Both the position numbers and the translations under genes were made by a program. A stretch of 44,332 bases of DNA from Dysgonamonadaceae bacterium (lineage in GTDB: Bacteria; Bacteroidota; Bacteroidia; Bacteroidales; Azobacteroidaceae), in assembly GCA_031267385.1 (NCBI GenBank), contig JAIRZF010000175.1, forward strand, positions 1 to 44,332, given 5' to 3'. Positions 18,800 through 25,804 of the stretch are shown here, one piece after another. The notes beneath the pieces were generated by a model that was not told the origin of the DNA, searched no databases, and worked only from the letters and a program-made list of their open reading frames with translations. Positions within the stretch are counted from its first letter, which is position 1. The number at the start of each line of letters is the position of its first letter.

Positions 18800-19021
18800 A
18801 TGATTACACTAGAGGACATACAAAACTATATTAAAGACAGATCAGATGAAGATATGAATCTTTCATACAGTACTAAAATCCGTGATTTATGTTTTGATTC
18901 ATTGGAATTATTGGAATTGATTTCTTACATTGAAGATATTCATCTTGTTAAAATAAAAATTTCTGAAATTAGTGGGCAGATGTCCATGCTGGATTTGATT
19001 GAGCTAATAAATAATAAATAA
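18800..19021 (+). CDS. Acyl carrier protein-like (phosphopantetheine carrier)
   Basis: 73 residues, acidic, with the helix-turn carrier fold pattern and the attachment motif LCFDSLELLELI. Ser34 in DSLE would carry the 4'-phosphopantetheine arm. The length suits a stand-alone ACP/PCP. No adenylation, ketosynthase or fatty-acid gene is adjacent, so it would draw acyl groups from primary fatty-acid synthesis or from an acyl-ACP synthetase elsewhere. A carrier protein inside a radical-SAM peptide cluster, next to a GNAT gene, suggests delivery of an acyl group to the peptide (inference). Confidence 0.82.
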   Translation: MITLEDIQNYIKDRSDEDMNLSYSTKIRDLCFDSLELLELISYIEDIHLVKIKISEISGQMSMLDLIELINNK

Positions 19022-19078
19022 GCAAGCCAAATCCATAGGGCTTAAACTATGGGATTATTCACATTAAAATTTAGTATT

Positions 19079-19294
19079 ATGGAAGAATTTATTGAAAATT
19101 TTCCAAAAATTGACCAAAGTCAATTACTTTCTGACGAACAACTTGATTCTATTGAAGGAGGAGCTTGTGAGCAGAGTTGTAAACAAGCATGTCAACCAGG
19201 CAACATGAATGGTACAGTTGAAACAAAGCCCATTGATATTGACGTTGATATCGATGTCGATGTTCCCGCAGAAGCTGTAGAAAAACTCCTATAA
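19079..19294 (+). CDS. Double-glycine-leader precursor peptide with CXXX and Asp-alternating core
   Basis: 71 residues from the ATG at 19079, preferred over 19049 because it gives a standard leader: MEEFIENFPKIDQSQLL followed by SDEQLDSIEGG. Cleavage after GG28 by the C39 exporter would release a 43-residue core. The core begins ACEQSCKQACQPG, i.e. three consecutive CXXX units, the spacing seen in thioether-forming radical SAM substrates. Later comes PIDIDVDIDVDVP, in which aspartate alternates with Ile/Val. It is encoded between the carrier protein and the GNAT gene. It resembles GG-leader natural-product precursors of Bacteroidales. The cross-links, any acylation and the activity are all unproven. 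Confidence 0.8.
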   Translation: MEEFIENFPKIDQSQLLSDEQLDSIEGGACEQSCKQACQPGNMNGTVETKPIDIDVDIDVDVPAEAVEKLL

Positions 19295-19381
19295 AAATAG
19301 AGTGATTCTTTGCAACAAGCTTTTTAATGCTTTTAAAGGAGGAATGTACTGCAGACATTCTTTCATTTTGTATTATTGTGT

Positions 19382-20266
19382 ATGAATGTAACTTACAAAA
19401 AAATAGAATCCGAGCAATTTAGAACGGCATCTGAAACTTTTTGTGTAAATTTGTCTACTTTTGAGAATTATTTAAATTGTTTTGGTGCTTTTTGGGAGAA
19501 CAACATCATTGGAATATTACTTTTAACAGAAAGAGGTGAGGAGGAGATTCAAATACTTTTTTTTCACGTTCTTCCTTTATTTAGGGATCATTCCATAGGA
19601 TCCACACTTTTAAAATTTGCCGAAAAACATTCAATTTCTACTCTCTCAAGAAGGATATCTGCAAAATATAACGATGCTGAAAATGACATTGAAAGATGTA
19701 ATCGTTTTTTTTATAAGAACAATTGGGCTGTGGGGAAATATATCCATACAAAGTTTTGTTTCAAAAAAGAAAGTTTTAAAAAAGATTACATCTCAAGATT
19801 TTTCGACATTGATAATGTAGTAATATCTAATGATATAAATTTTATGTTTTTTAGCGAATTGTCTGAGGAAAAGAAAAAGCAAATAAAAATACAATCTGAA
19901 AAAATGCTATCGAATGGTCTTTTACCTTTCAATAACTTAGATTTAATGATTAAGGATTTATCTTTATTTGGTTTTGCAAATCAAGATTTAATCGCCTGGT
20001 CTGTAGTTGATTATATCAAACACAACGAAGCTTCCATAAGAAATACCTTTGTAATTAATAGATTTCGGAATTCTGGATTAGGAATGTATATCTGGTATCT
20101 AATCTTTCGTAAAGCAAACGAAAATCATAACTTTGATTCTATAAAACGAATTTCTTTTGATTTTCAAAAAGATGATAACAAACTTAACAAGTTATATACT
20201 CTATTGTTTGGAAAGATCTTAGAACAACGCACCGAGTATTACATAAGCGAAAAAAAATTGATTTGA
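19382..20266 (+). CDS. Tandem GNAT-fold acyltransferase-like protein
   Basis: 294 residues from the ATG at 19382; an upstream TTG adds two residues. Two GNAT-like lobes can be seen: in the first, IQILFFHVLPLFRDHSIG followed by STLLKFAEKH; in the second, IRNTFVINRFRNSGLGMYIW. Both keep the R-x-x-G-x-G-type pyrophosphate loop. Unlike ordinary acetyltransferases it is paired with an acyl carrier protein and a peptide precursor, so it could use acyl-ACP, as do some GNAT enzymes that acylate amino acids or peptides. The substrate is unknown. It is followed after 7 bp by the exporter gene and shares the AT-rich composition of the operon. Confidence 0.75.
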   Translation: MNVTYKKIESEQFRTASETFCVNLSTFENYLNCFGAFWENNIIGILLLTERGEEEIQILFFHVLPLFRDHSIGSTLLKFAEKHSISTLSRRISAKYNDAENDIERCNRFFYKNNWAVGKYIHTKFCFKKESFKKDYISRFFDIDNVVISNDINFMFFSELSEEKKKQIKIQSEKMLSNGLLPFNNLDLMIKDLSLFGFANQDLIAWSVVDYIKHNEASIRNTFVINRFRNSGLGMYIWYLIFRKANENHNFDSIKRISFDFQKDDNKLNKLYTLLFGKILEQRTEYYISEKKLI

Positions 20267-20273
20267 ATAAGTT

Positions 20274-22463
20274 ATGAATTACCCCGTCTATTTGCAACGA
20301 GATTCGCGAGATTGTGGACCAACTTGTGTAAAAATGATTGCCAAATATTATGGAAAATCCTATTCGTTGAATTATTTGAGAAAAACTTCAAATTTAACTC
20401 GCTCAGGTACAACTCTATTGGGTATAAGTGAATCTGCCGAAAAGATAGGTTTCAAGACTTATGGAATAAAATTAACCAAAGAACAACTAACAGAAGTCAC
20501 TTTACCTTGTATCATTTCATGGAATAAAAATCATTATATCGTGGTTTATGAAATATCAAATGACTATGTGATTTGTGGAGACCCCTTACAAGGAATATTA
20601 AGATATAAAATGTCTAATTTTTTAAATTCTTGGCACTCTATCAAAGATAACCCAAAAGGTCAAATGGGAGTTGCTTTGTTACTGGAACCGTTAACTCAAT
20701 TTTATGAAAATGAAGAAAGTAAAGAAAGTAAAAAGTTAAACTTTCAGGTTCTTTTTAGCTATATAAAACCTTATTGGAGAAACTTAATAATCATTCTATT
20801 TTCCTTATTATTAGGGAGTTGCTTAAGCTTAATTTTCCCATATTTATCCAAATCAATCATAGATATCGGTGTTGAAGGGAAGAACATGAATTTCATTGTA
20901 TTAATGCTCTTAGCCCAATTAGCTGTTACATTTGGACAAGCTGTTAACAACTTGATTAAAAGCAGAATTATGTTGCATACAACCATAAAGGTTAACTTAT
21001 CTCTTGTATCTGACTTTTTAGGAAAATTAATGAGATTGCCAATCGCTTTTTTTGATTCTAAAAGAATAGGAGACTTGACACAGAGAATAAATGATTTTAC
21101 TCGTATTCAAAATTTTTTAACAAGTGTTCTCATAAGTTTAATAATGGCTATTGTTATTCTTTTCGTATATGGGATGTTCATAATTAAATATAACTATCTG
21201 ATATTTACAGTATTTATTTCAGGTAGTATTCTTTATGTTCTATGGGTGTTTTTATTCCTAAAAAGAAGAAAAAAGATTGATTATATGAGATTCCAAGAAT
21301 CTGCATCTAATCAAAGTACTATTATTCAACTCATAACGGGGATGCAGGAAATTAAGATAAATAATTGTGAAAGACAAAAACAAGGCGAATGGGAACAAAT
21401 TCAGAGACGGCTATATGACATTAGTCTTCGTAGTTTAACTCTAGCTCAAACTCAGAATGTTGGAGGAATATTCATTGACCAGGTCAAAAACGTCATCATT
21501 TCATTTCTTGCAGCAAGTGAAGTTGTAAACGGCTCAATTTCATTAGGGATGATGTTTGCTATTCAATACATTATTGGTCAAATGAATGCTCCTGTATCTC
21601 AATTTGTTTCTTTTATCCAATCAACTCAAGATACAAAAATTAGTTTGGAACGACTGAATGAAATACAAGAGATAGAAGATGAAGAACCCGCATCTGCAAA
21701 AAAAACTGTAGAAATTCCCAATAATGTTGATATAAAACTAATAAATGTAACTTTTCATTACAACGGAATTAGATCACCAAAAGTTCTAGATAACATTAAT
21801 CTAACTATACCATCAAACAAAGTTACAGCAATTGTAGGTATGAGTGGTAGTGGAAAAACAACTTTATTGAAATTGTTACTTGGTTTTTATTCCCCTGTTA
21901 GAGGAGAAATATTTGTGGGCAATTCAAAGTTAGACGAGTTGAGTGAAAGTAACTGGCGTAAAAACTGTGGCGTAGTAATGCAGGACGGTTTTATTTTTTC
22001 AGATAGTATTGCAAAAAACATTGCTATAAGTGATAAAGATATTGATATCCAAAAAGTAATAAAAGCATCAAGCTTAGCAAATCTGGAAGATTTTGTTTTT
22101 TCTTTACCGATGAACTACGAGCATCAAATTGGAATGGAAGGAAACGGTATAAGTTCAGGACAGAAACAAAGAATTTTAATAGCTCGAGCTATTTACAAAA
22201 ACCCTCACTATCTCTTCCTTGATGAAGCAACTTCCGCTCTTGATGCCGAAAACGAAAAAAAAATACATGATAATTTACAAAAAATTTTCAAGGGAAAAAC
22301 AGTTTTAATTATAGCTCATAGACTTTCCACCGTAAAAAATGCAGATAAAATTATCGTTCTTAAAGGAGGGCAAATCGCAGAACAAGGAACTCATACACAA
22401 CTAGTTAATAGAAAAGGAGAATATTTTAATCTTATTAAAAACCAATTGGAGTTAGGAAATTGA
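20274..22463 (+). CDS. C39 peptidase-containing ABC exporter (PCAT)
   Basis: 729 residues with the complete three-part order. The N-terminal C39 cysteine protease has catalytic C14 in RDCGPTC, H87 in NHYIV and D103 in CGDP. The transmembrane domain spans about 165-450. The ABC ATPase has Walker A GMSGSGKTTLL (about 522), signature SSGQKQRILIARA, Walker B HYLFLDEATSALD and an AHRLSTV switch. Such exporters cut leader peptides after Gly-Gly and move the core across the inner membrane. Both GG-leader peptides of the window, 19079-19294 and 24870-25016, are candidate cargoes. No HlyD-type adaptor gene is next to it. The stop codon lies in the right copy of the 18-bp direct repeat. Confidence 0.93.
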   Translation: MNYPVYLQRDSRDCGPTCVKMIAKYYGKSYSLNYLRKTSNLTRSGTTLLGISESAEKIGFKTYGIKLTKEQLTEVTLPCIISWNKNHYIVVYEISNDYVICGDPLQGILRYKMSNFLNSWHSIKDNPKGQMGVALLLEPLTQFYENEESKESKKLNFQVLFSYIKPYWRNLIIILFSLLLGSCLSLIFPYLSKSIIDIGVEGKNMNFIVLMLLAQLAVTFGQAVNNLIKSRIMLHTTIKVNLSLVSDFLGKLMRLPIAFFDSKRIGDLTQRINDFTRIQNFLTSVLISLIMAIVILFVYGMFIIKYNYLIFTVFISGSILYVLWVFLFLKRRKKIDYMRFQESASNQSTIIQLITGMQEIKINNCERQKQGEWEQIQRRLYDISLRSLTLAQTQNVGGIFIDQVKNVIISFLAASEVVNGSISLGMMFAIQYIIGQMNAPVSQFVSFIQSTQDTKISLERLNEIQEIEDEEPASAKKTVEIPNNVDIKLINVTFHYNGIRSPKVLDNINLTIPSNKVTAIVGMSGSGKTTLLKLLLGFYSPVRGEIFVGNSKLDELSESNWRKNCGVVMQDGFIFSDSIAKNIAISDKDIDIQKVIKASSLANLEDFVFSLPMNYEHQIGMEGNGISSGQKQRILIARAIYKNPHYLFLDEATSALDAENEKKIHDNLQKIFKGKTVLIIAHRLSTVKNADKIIVLKGGQIAEQGTHTQLVNRKGEYFNLIKNQLELGN

Positions 22464-22473
22464 TTTTCTTCCG
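22456..22473 (+). repeat. 18-bp direct repeat, right copy
   Basis: Identical to 14700-14717. It overlaps the last codons and stop of the PCAT gene and marks the right end of the AT-rich operon. Confidence 0.7.
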
Positions 22474-22498
22474 GATTGTGAAATATACATTCGTACTT

Positions 22499-22762
22499 AT
22501 GACTTCAAAAGAAGAAATAGAATTTTATGAAACAATTTATTTACTAACATTTGGTAAGGAAAAAAACTTTTTCCTCAACAGTAATTTTATTACTATTTGC
22601 CGGTTTCTCAACGAAAACTATTGGGGAGACAACCTGATATTAAGGATCCGCTTACTCTCTAAATTACTCTACTATGACGCCATTGTTAGCCCTAAGAAAA
22701 TAAAAAACGAATTGATCCGGAAATCACAGGAGTTGGGAGAAATACTCAAAAATCCAGAATAA
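22499..22762 (+). CDS. Small soluble protein of unknown function at the end of the peptide operon
   Basis: 87 residues from the ATG at 22499 (MTSKEEIEFYETIYLLTFG...), 35 bp after the exporter stop; an in-frame TTG at 22460 is unlikely. I do not recognise the family. It looks mostly alpha-helical and charged, with no membrane segment and no cysteine pair, and contains a basic helix KKIKNELIRKSQELGEIL near the C-terminus. Its last 17 bp overlap tail-to-tail with the response-regulator gene on the other strand. Its place next to exporter and precursor is where immunity or accessory genes often lie, but nothing in its sequence shows this. Confidence 0.6.
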   Translation: MTSKEEIEFYETIYLLTFGKEKNFFLNSNFITICRFLNENYWGDNLILRIRLLSKLLYYDAIVSPKKIKNELIRKSQELGEILKNPE

Positions 22763-23432
22763 GTCCGTTTGCTTTCAGGTTGGTTATCCGGACAGACGGA
22801 TCTTTCGATAAATGACGCCGTATTCTGGTAATAAAACCATCCAAACTTCGGGAGGTATAAAAATCATTTACTCTCCAGAATTTCAAAAGGATATCTTCTC
22901 TTTTTACCAATTCTCCCTTATTTTCAACCAATAATTCTAATATCTGAGCTTCCCGCGCCGTGAGTTTTTGTTTTTCGGAATCATAAATCAAAACGAAACT
23001 TTTCGGTTCAAACCGGTATTTCCCAATTTGATACAAAGCGCCCTTCATTTTCACTTTGGTACTACTTTTCAGATTGATTAAGGCTTTGATATGTGCATCC
23101 AATTCTTCCGGAAGAAACGGTTTTTTGATATAATTGTTTACTCCCACTCCATAACCGATGGTAACATCTTTCGACGTCGTTTTACCTGTAATAAATACAA
23201 TCGGGATTTCTGCATCGGTTTGCCGGATTTTTCGGACCATATCCAAACCGGTCATAACCGGCATTTCTATATCCGAGACAATCACATCAGGACAAAAAGT
23301 TTTCCAGAATGCAAGCCCTTCTTCTCCATTGACGGCCAAAGCGACTTCGTAACCTTCAATCATTTCTTCAAGACTACTTTTGATAATATAGCCCAGACTC
23401 GAATCGTCCTCAATCAGTAGTAATTTTATCAT
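22746..23432 (-). CDS. OmpR/PhoB-family response regulator
   Basis: 228 residues. The N-terminal receiver domain has the acidic pair D9/D10, phosphoacceptor D54 in DVIVSDIEMPV, T82 and K104 in YIKKPF. The C-terminal winged-helix DNA-binding domain (about 130-228) has LTAREAQILELL and the recognition region SRSLDGFITRIRRHL. It resembles RprY-type regulators of Bacteroidales. The gene overlaps the end of the kinase gene by 23 bp, so the pair is translated together. It is the best candidate for binding the four triple-ATAAC promoters, since OmpR-family dimers bind direct repeats about 11 bp apart. Confidence 0.9.
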   Translation of the reverse strand: MIKLLLIEDDSSLGYIIKSSLEEMIEGYEVALAVNGEEGLAFWKTFCPDVIVSDIEMPVMTGLDMVRKIRQTDAEIPIVFITGKTTSKDVTIGYGVGVNNYIKKPFLPEELDAHIKALINLKSSTKVKMKGALYQIGKYRFEPKSFVLIYDSEKQKLTAREAQILELLVENKGELVKREDILLKFWRVNDFYTSRSLDGFITRIRRHLSKDPSVRITNLKANGLILDF

Positions 23433-24732
23433 CGTATGGTAGATTTATAGTAAACTCACTGTATTCTCCAGGGACGCTATTGATTGTTATTTCTCCTCCG
23501 TGCGCCGTAACAACCTGGCGAACATAATTCAAACCCAATCCGAATCCACTGACTTTTTGTGCTTTCTTTACCGACGACGCCCGCTCGAACTTTTCAAAAA
23601 TATTTTTTTGCTCTTGGATGGAAATGCCGATCCCGTCGTCTTTGAATTTTATCCGGACATATTTCCCTTCTCTCAGACAGGTTATGTCAATATGGACTTT
23701 ATCTTTTGAATATTTTACAGCATTATCAATCACATTATCAAACGAATTATAAATATATCCGTAATCGGCAAAAATAGTTTTTAATCCGTTCAATTCTACC
23801 TGGAACCGTACTTCTTTCCCTAGATTCAACAGGTATTTTGCCGTTAAACTATCAAATAATTCAGATAAGTTTATTTGTTGTTTGGACAAGTTTACCTTTT
23901 TTTCCTCAAATTGAGCTATAGTCAATATTTTATTGGTAACTGACAACAAATGTTCGCTTTCGTTCGTGATAATATTATAATATTGTTCTTTCATCTGAGG
24001 TTTGTCGTTGATTTTTCCGCTTCTTAAAATGTTCACTCCCATCAGAATTGCCGTAAGCGGACTTTTCATGTCGTGAATCATGGCATGAGTGAAATCCTGC
24101 CGGATTTCGGCAATCCGGTCCTGACGAATAATAATCCTGATTTGCAGGAACAAACAATAAGCTACAATAACGGCAATACCAATCGAGCCAATAAGTAGTA
24201 ATAGCATTTCCCCGAAAATAACTTTATAAGGAGAAGAAACCGTTATTTCAATAAATTCAGGAACAATCGTTCTCAACTGTATCTTTTCTTTGTAACCTAA
24301 TTGGAGGGAAACATCTTTTCCTCCATGATCCAGATGCGCTATTTTATTGCCTAATGAATCGGTTAGAGTTAAAGAATAATTAATATTATTACAATCTTTC
24401 TCTAAATTCAACCCAACAATACTGTCTAATTTTTCTAATGAGAGTGGATATTCTTCCAGATACAAGAAATTTTGCAATGCTATAATGTTGGTATAAACAT
24501 CGTTATCCAGTTGATGTCCCGCTATAACTTTATTCTTCCATCGACCTTTCCGACAAGGATCATTTAATCGATATATAGATTCCCTTTCTATTGAAATAAT
24601 AAAATTTTTACTGACATTTTTGTGGAATTCCTTTTCTAAAAGCGTATACGTATTTTTAAGCCAGATTCCTTGCAAAATAAGAATAGAAACAAGGGCAATA
24701 CAAGTGAAAAATTTGATATAATTGTTCTTCAT
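23410..24732 (-). CDS. Membrane sensor histidine kinase
   Basis: 440 residues from the ATG at 24732 (MKNNYIKFFTCIALVSILIL); ATG 24747 and TTG 24801 are longer alternatives, the last of which would overlap operator D. The first membrane segment is at about 8-27, a periplasmic sensor region follows to about 175, and the second membrane segment is MLLLLIGSIGIAVIVAYCLF. Then HisKA with the phosphorylated His in AMIHDMKSPLTA (about 220), and HATPase with the N box DNVIDNAVKYS, G1 DDGIGIS, F box FEKFERA and G2 GFGLGLNYV. It is RprX-like in layout. It is transcribed divergently from the 48-aa GG peptide, with operator D between them, which suggests that the system senses a product and controls itself (inference). 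Confidence 0.9.
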   Translation of the reverse strand: MKNNYIKFFTCIALVSILILQGIWLKNTYTLLEKEFHKNVSKNFIISIERESIYRLNDPCRKGRWKNKVIAGHQLDNDVYTNIIALQNFLYLEEYPLSLEKLDSIVGLNLEKDCNNINYSLTLTDSLGNKIAHLDHGGKDVSLQLGYKEKIQLRTIVPEFIEITVSSPYKVIFGEMLLLLIGSIGIAVIVAYCLFLQIRIIIRQDRIAEIRQDFTHAMIHDMKSPLTAILMGVNILRSGKINDKPQMKEQYYNIITNESEHLLSVTNKILTIAQFEEKKVNLSKQQINLSELFDSLTAKYLLNLGKEVRFQVELNGLKTIFADYGYIYNSFDNVIDNAVKYSKDKVHIDITCLREGKYVRIKFKDDGIGISIQEQKNIFEKFERASSVKKAQKVSGFGLGLNYVRQVVTAHGGEITINSVPGEYSEFTINLPYDDKITTD

Positions 24733-24768
24733 TATCGTTCTAACCATGCTGATTCGTCCACAAAAATA

Positions 24769-24835
24769 ATAACATTTTAATAACATTTCATAATTTTTCA
24801 ATAACTTATTTTATTTTTTACAAAATGTATCTTTA
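24769..24835 (+). promoter_or_regulatory. Triple-ATAAC operator/promoter, copy D
   Basis: Half-sites ATAAC start at 24769, 24780 and 24801, spacings 11 and 21 as in the other three copies. The -7-like TATCTTTA is at 24828-24835, 27 bp from the third half-site. Between the half-sites the sequence has diverged from A-C, so the retained spacing is informative. It points toward the 48-aa peptide gene and lies 37 bp upstream of the kinase start, so it may also affect kinase expression. Confidence 0.7.
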
Positions 24836-24869
24836 TCCCATAAAATTTTTTCACTAAAAATTTACATTT

Positions 24870-25016
24870 ATGAAATGGAACAGAAACATCAAAAAACAGA
24901 GAACAAATATCGAAAATTTAAAAAGGCATGCATTAGACAAAGACAACATGTCAAAAATTAAAGGAGGATTACATTATGAATACATTAATGGAGAGTGGAT
25001 ACTTGTTCCAGATTAA
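24870..25016 (+). CDS. Double-glycine-leader small peptide (candidate bacteriocin or pheromone precursor)
   Basis: 48 residues, too short for most gene callers. The leader carries LDKDNMSKIKGG, the typical Bacteroidales GG-leader ending, at residues 22-33. C39 cleavage would free the 15-residue core LHYEYINGEWILVPD. The core has no cysteine, is rich in aromatic residues and is acidic. It is preceded by operator copy D and is divergent from the sensor kinase, an arrangement typical of autoinducing peptides, though a bacteriocin is equally possible. A purine-rich stretch is absent before the ATG, as usual in this phylum. The start at 24870 is the first ATG after the promoter. I am confident of the leader motif, less so of the function. 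Confidence 0.75.
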   Translation: MKWNRNIKKQRTNIENLKRHALDKDNMSKIKGGLHYEYINGEWILVPD

Positions 25017-25047
25017 ATCCTCAATTCAAAAGTTTCCATTTGCACAT

Positions 25048-25752
25048 TCATTTATAAATCAAAAAAAGACATGGCCGCTTTGAAAGATCCGGCATCTGCT
25101 TCTTCCACTCACCAATGCTTTTTGTTTTAATATATTCGGTTTCGCAGGTTATATCTGCAGCGATACACAATTTGGTTGAAGGTTTGCAGGTTTTGATGAA
25201 ATCTTCTACCAATTTTCCATTCCGGTAAGGCGTTTCAATAAACAGTTGCGTCTGATTTTCCGAATAAATTCGTTGTTCGTATTGTTTGATCACTTTTGCC
25301 CGTTGATCGGCGTCAATCGGAAGGTAACCGTGAAAAGCAAAGTTTTGTCCATTGAAGCCGGAAGCCATCAAGGCCATCAAGATAGAAGAAGGTCCAACCA
25401 AAGGTATCACAGGAATATTTTTTTGCTGTGCCATCGCAACCACATCAGCTCCCGGATCAGCAATTGCAGGACAACCGGCTTCGGAAATAATTCCAACGGG
25501 ATTTCCGTCAATCACAGGTTTCAGGTAATCCGAAATGACCTGGGGAGAGGTATGTTTATTCAACAAATAAAATGTCAGATCATCAATGTTAATAGATACA
25601 TCTGTTTTTTTCAAAAACCGTCGCGCCGTACGCTCATTTTCGACAATAAAATGACGAATTTTCAAAATAATTTCACGGTTATATGCAGGCAACACCTGTT
25701 CGATGGAGGTTTCTCCAAGCGGTACGGGAATTAAATAAAGAGACGAAAGCAT
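25048..25752 (-). CDS. SAM-dependent methyltransferase, tetrapyrrole-methylase (RsmI-like) family
   Basis: 234 residues: SSLYLIPVPLGE at the N-terminus, GIISEAGCPAIADPGADVV near 90-108 (the family's SAM-binding region), PLVGPSSILMALMASGF near 120-136, and ETPYRNGKLVEDF near 170. These are hallmarks of the RsmI/YraL branch, which 2'-O-methylates C1402 of 16S rRNA. This shorter form is a common second paralogue in Bacteroidota, so the exact target is uncertain. It runs convergent to the 48-aa peptide gene with only 31 bp between, and shows ordinary core-genome composition. Confidence 0.85.
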   Translation of the reverse strand: MLSSLYLIPVPLGETSIEQVLPAYNREIILKIRHFIVENERTARRFLKKTDVSINIDDLTFYLLNKHTSPQVISDYLKPVIDGNPVGIISEAGCPAIADPGADVVAMAQQKNIPVIPLVGPSSILMALMASGFNGQNFAFHGYLPIDADQRAKVIKQYEQRIYSENQTQLFIETPYRNGKLVEDFIKTCKPSTKLCIAADITCETEYIKTKSIGEWKKQMPDLSKRPCLFLIYK

Positions 25753-25804
25753 AATTATATCAATTCATGAATGATTTTGCAAATGGAAACAGATATGAAA
25801 TTTT

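Noticed and set aside
19049-19078. Upstream ATG adding ten residues to the GG-leader precursor
   Set aside because: The extension is hydrophobic and unlike GG leaders, whereas the ATG at 19079 gives a leader of ordinary length.
19327-19420. Possible tiny frame (ATG at 19327) between precursor and GNAT genes
   Set aside because: It runs into the GNAT gene in another frame and has no GG motif or other support, despite a purine-rich AAAGGAGGAA nearby.
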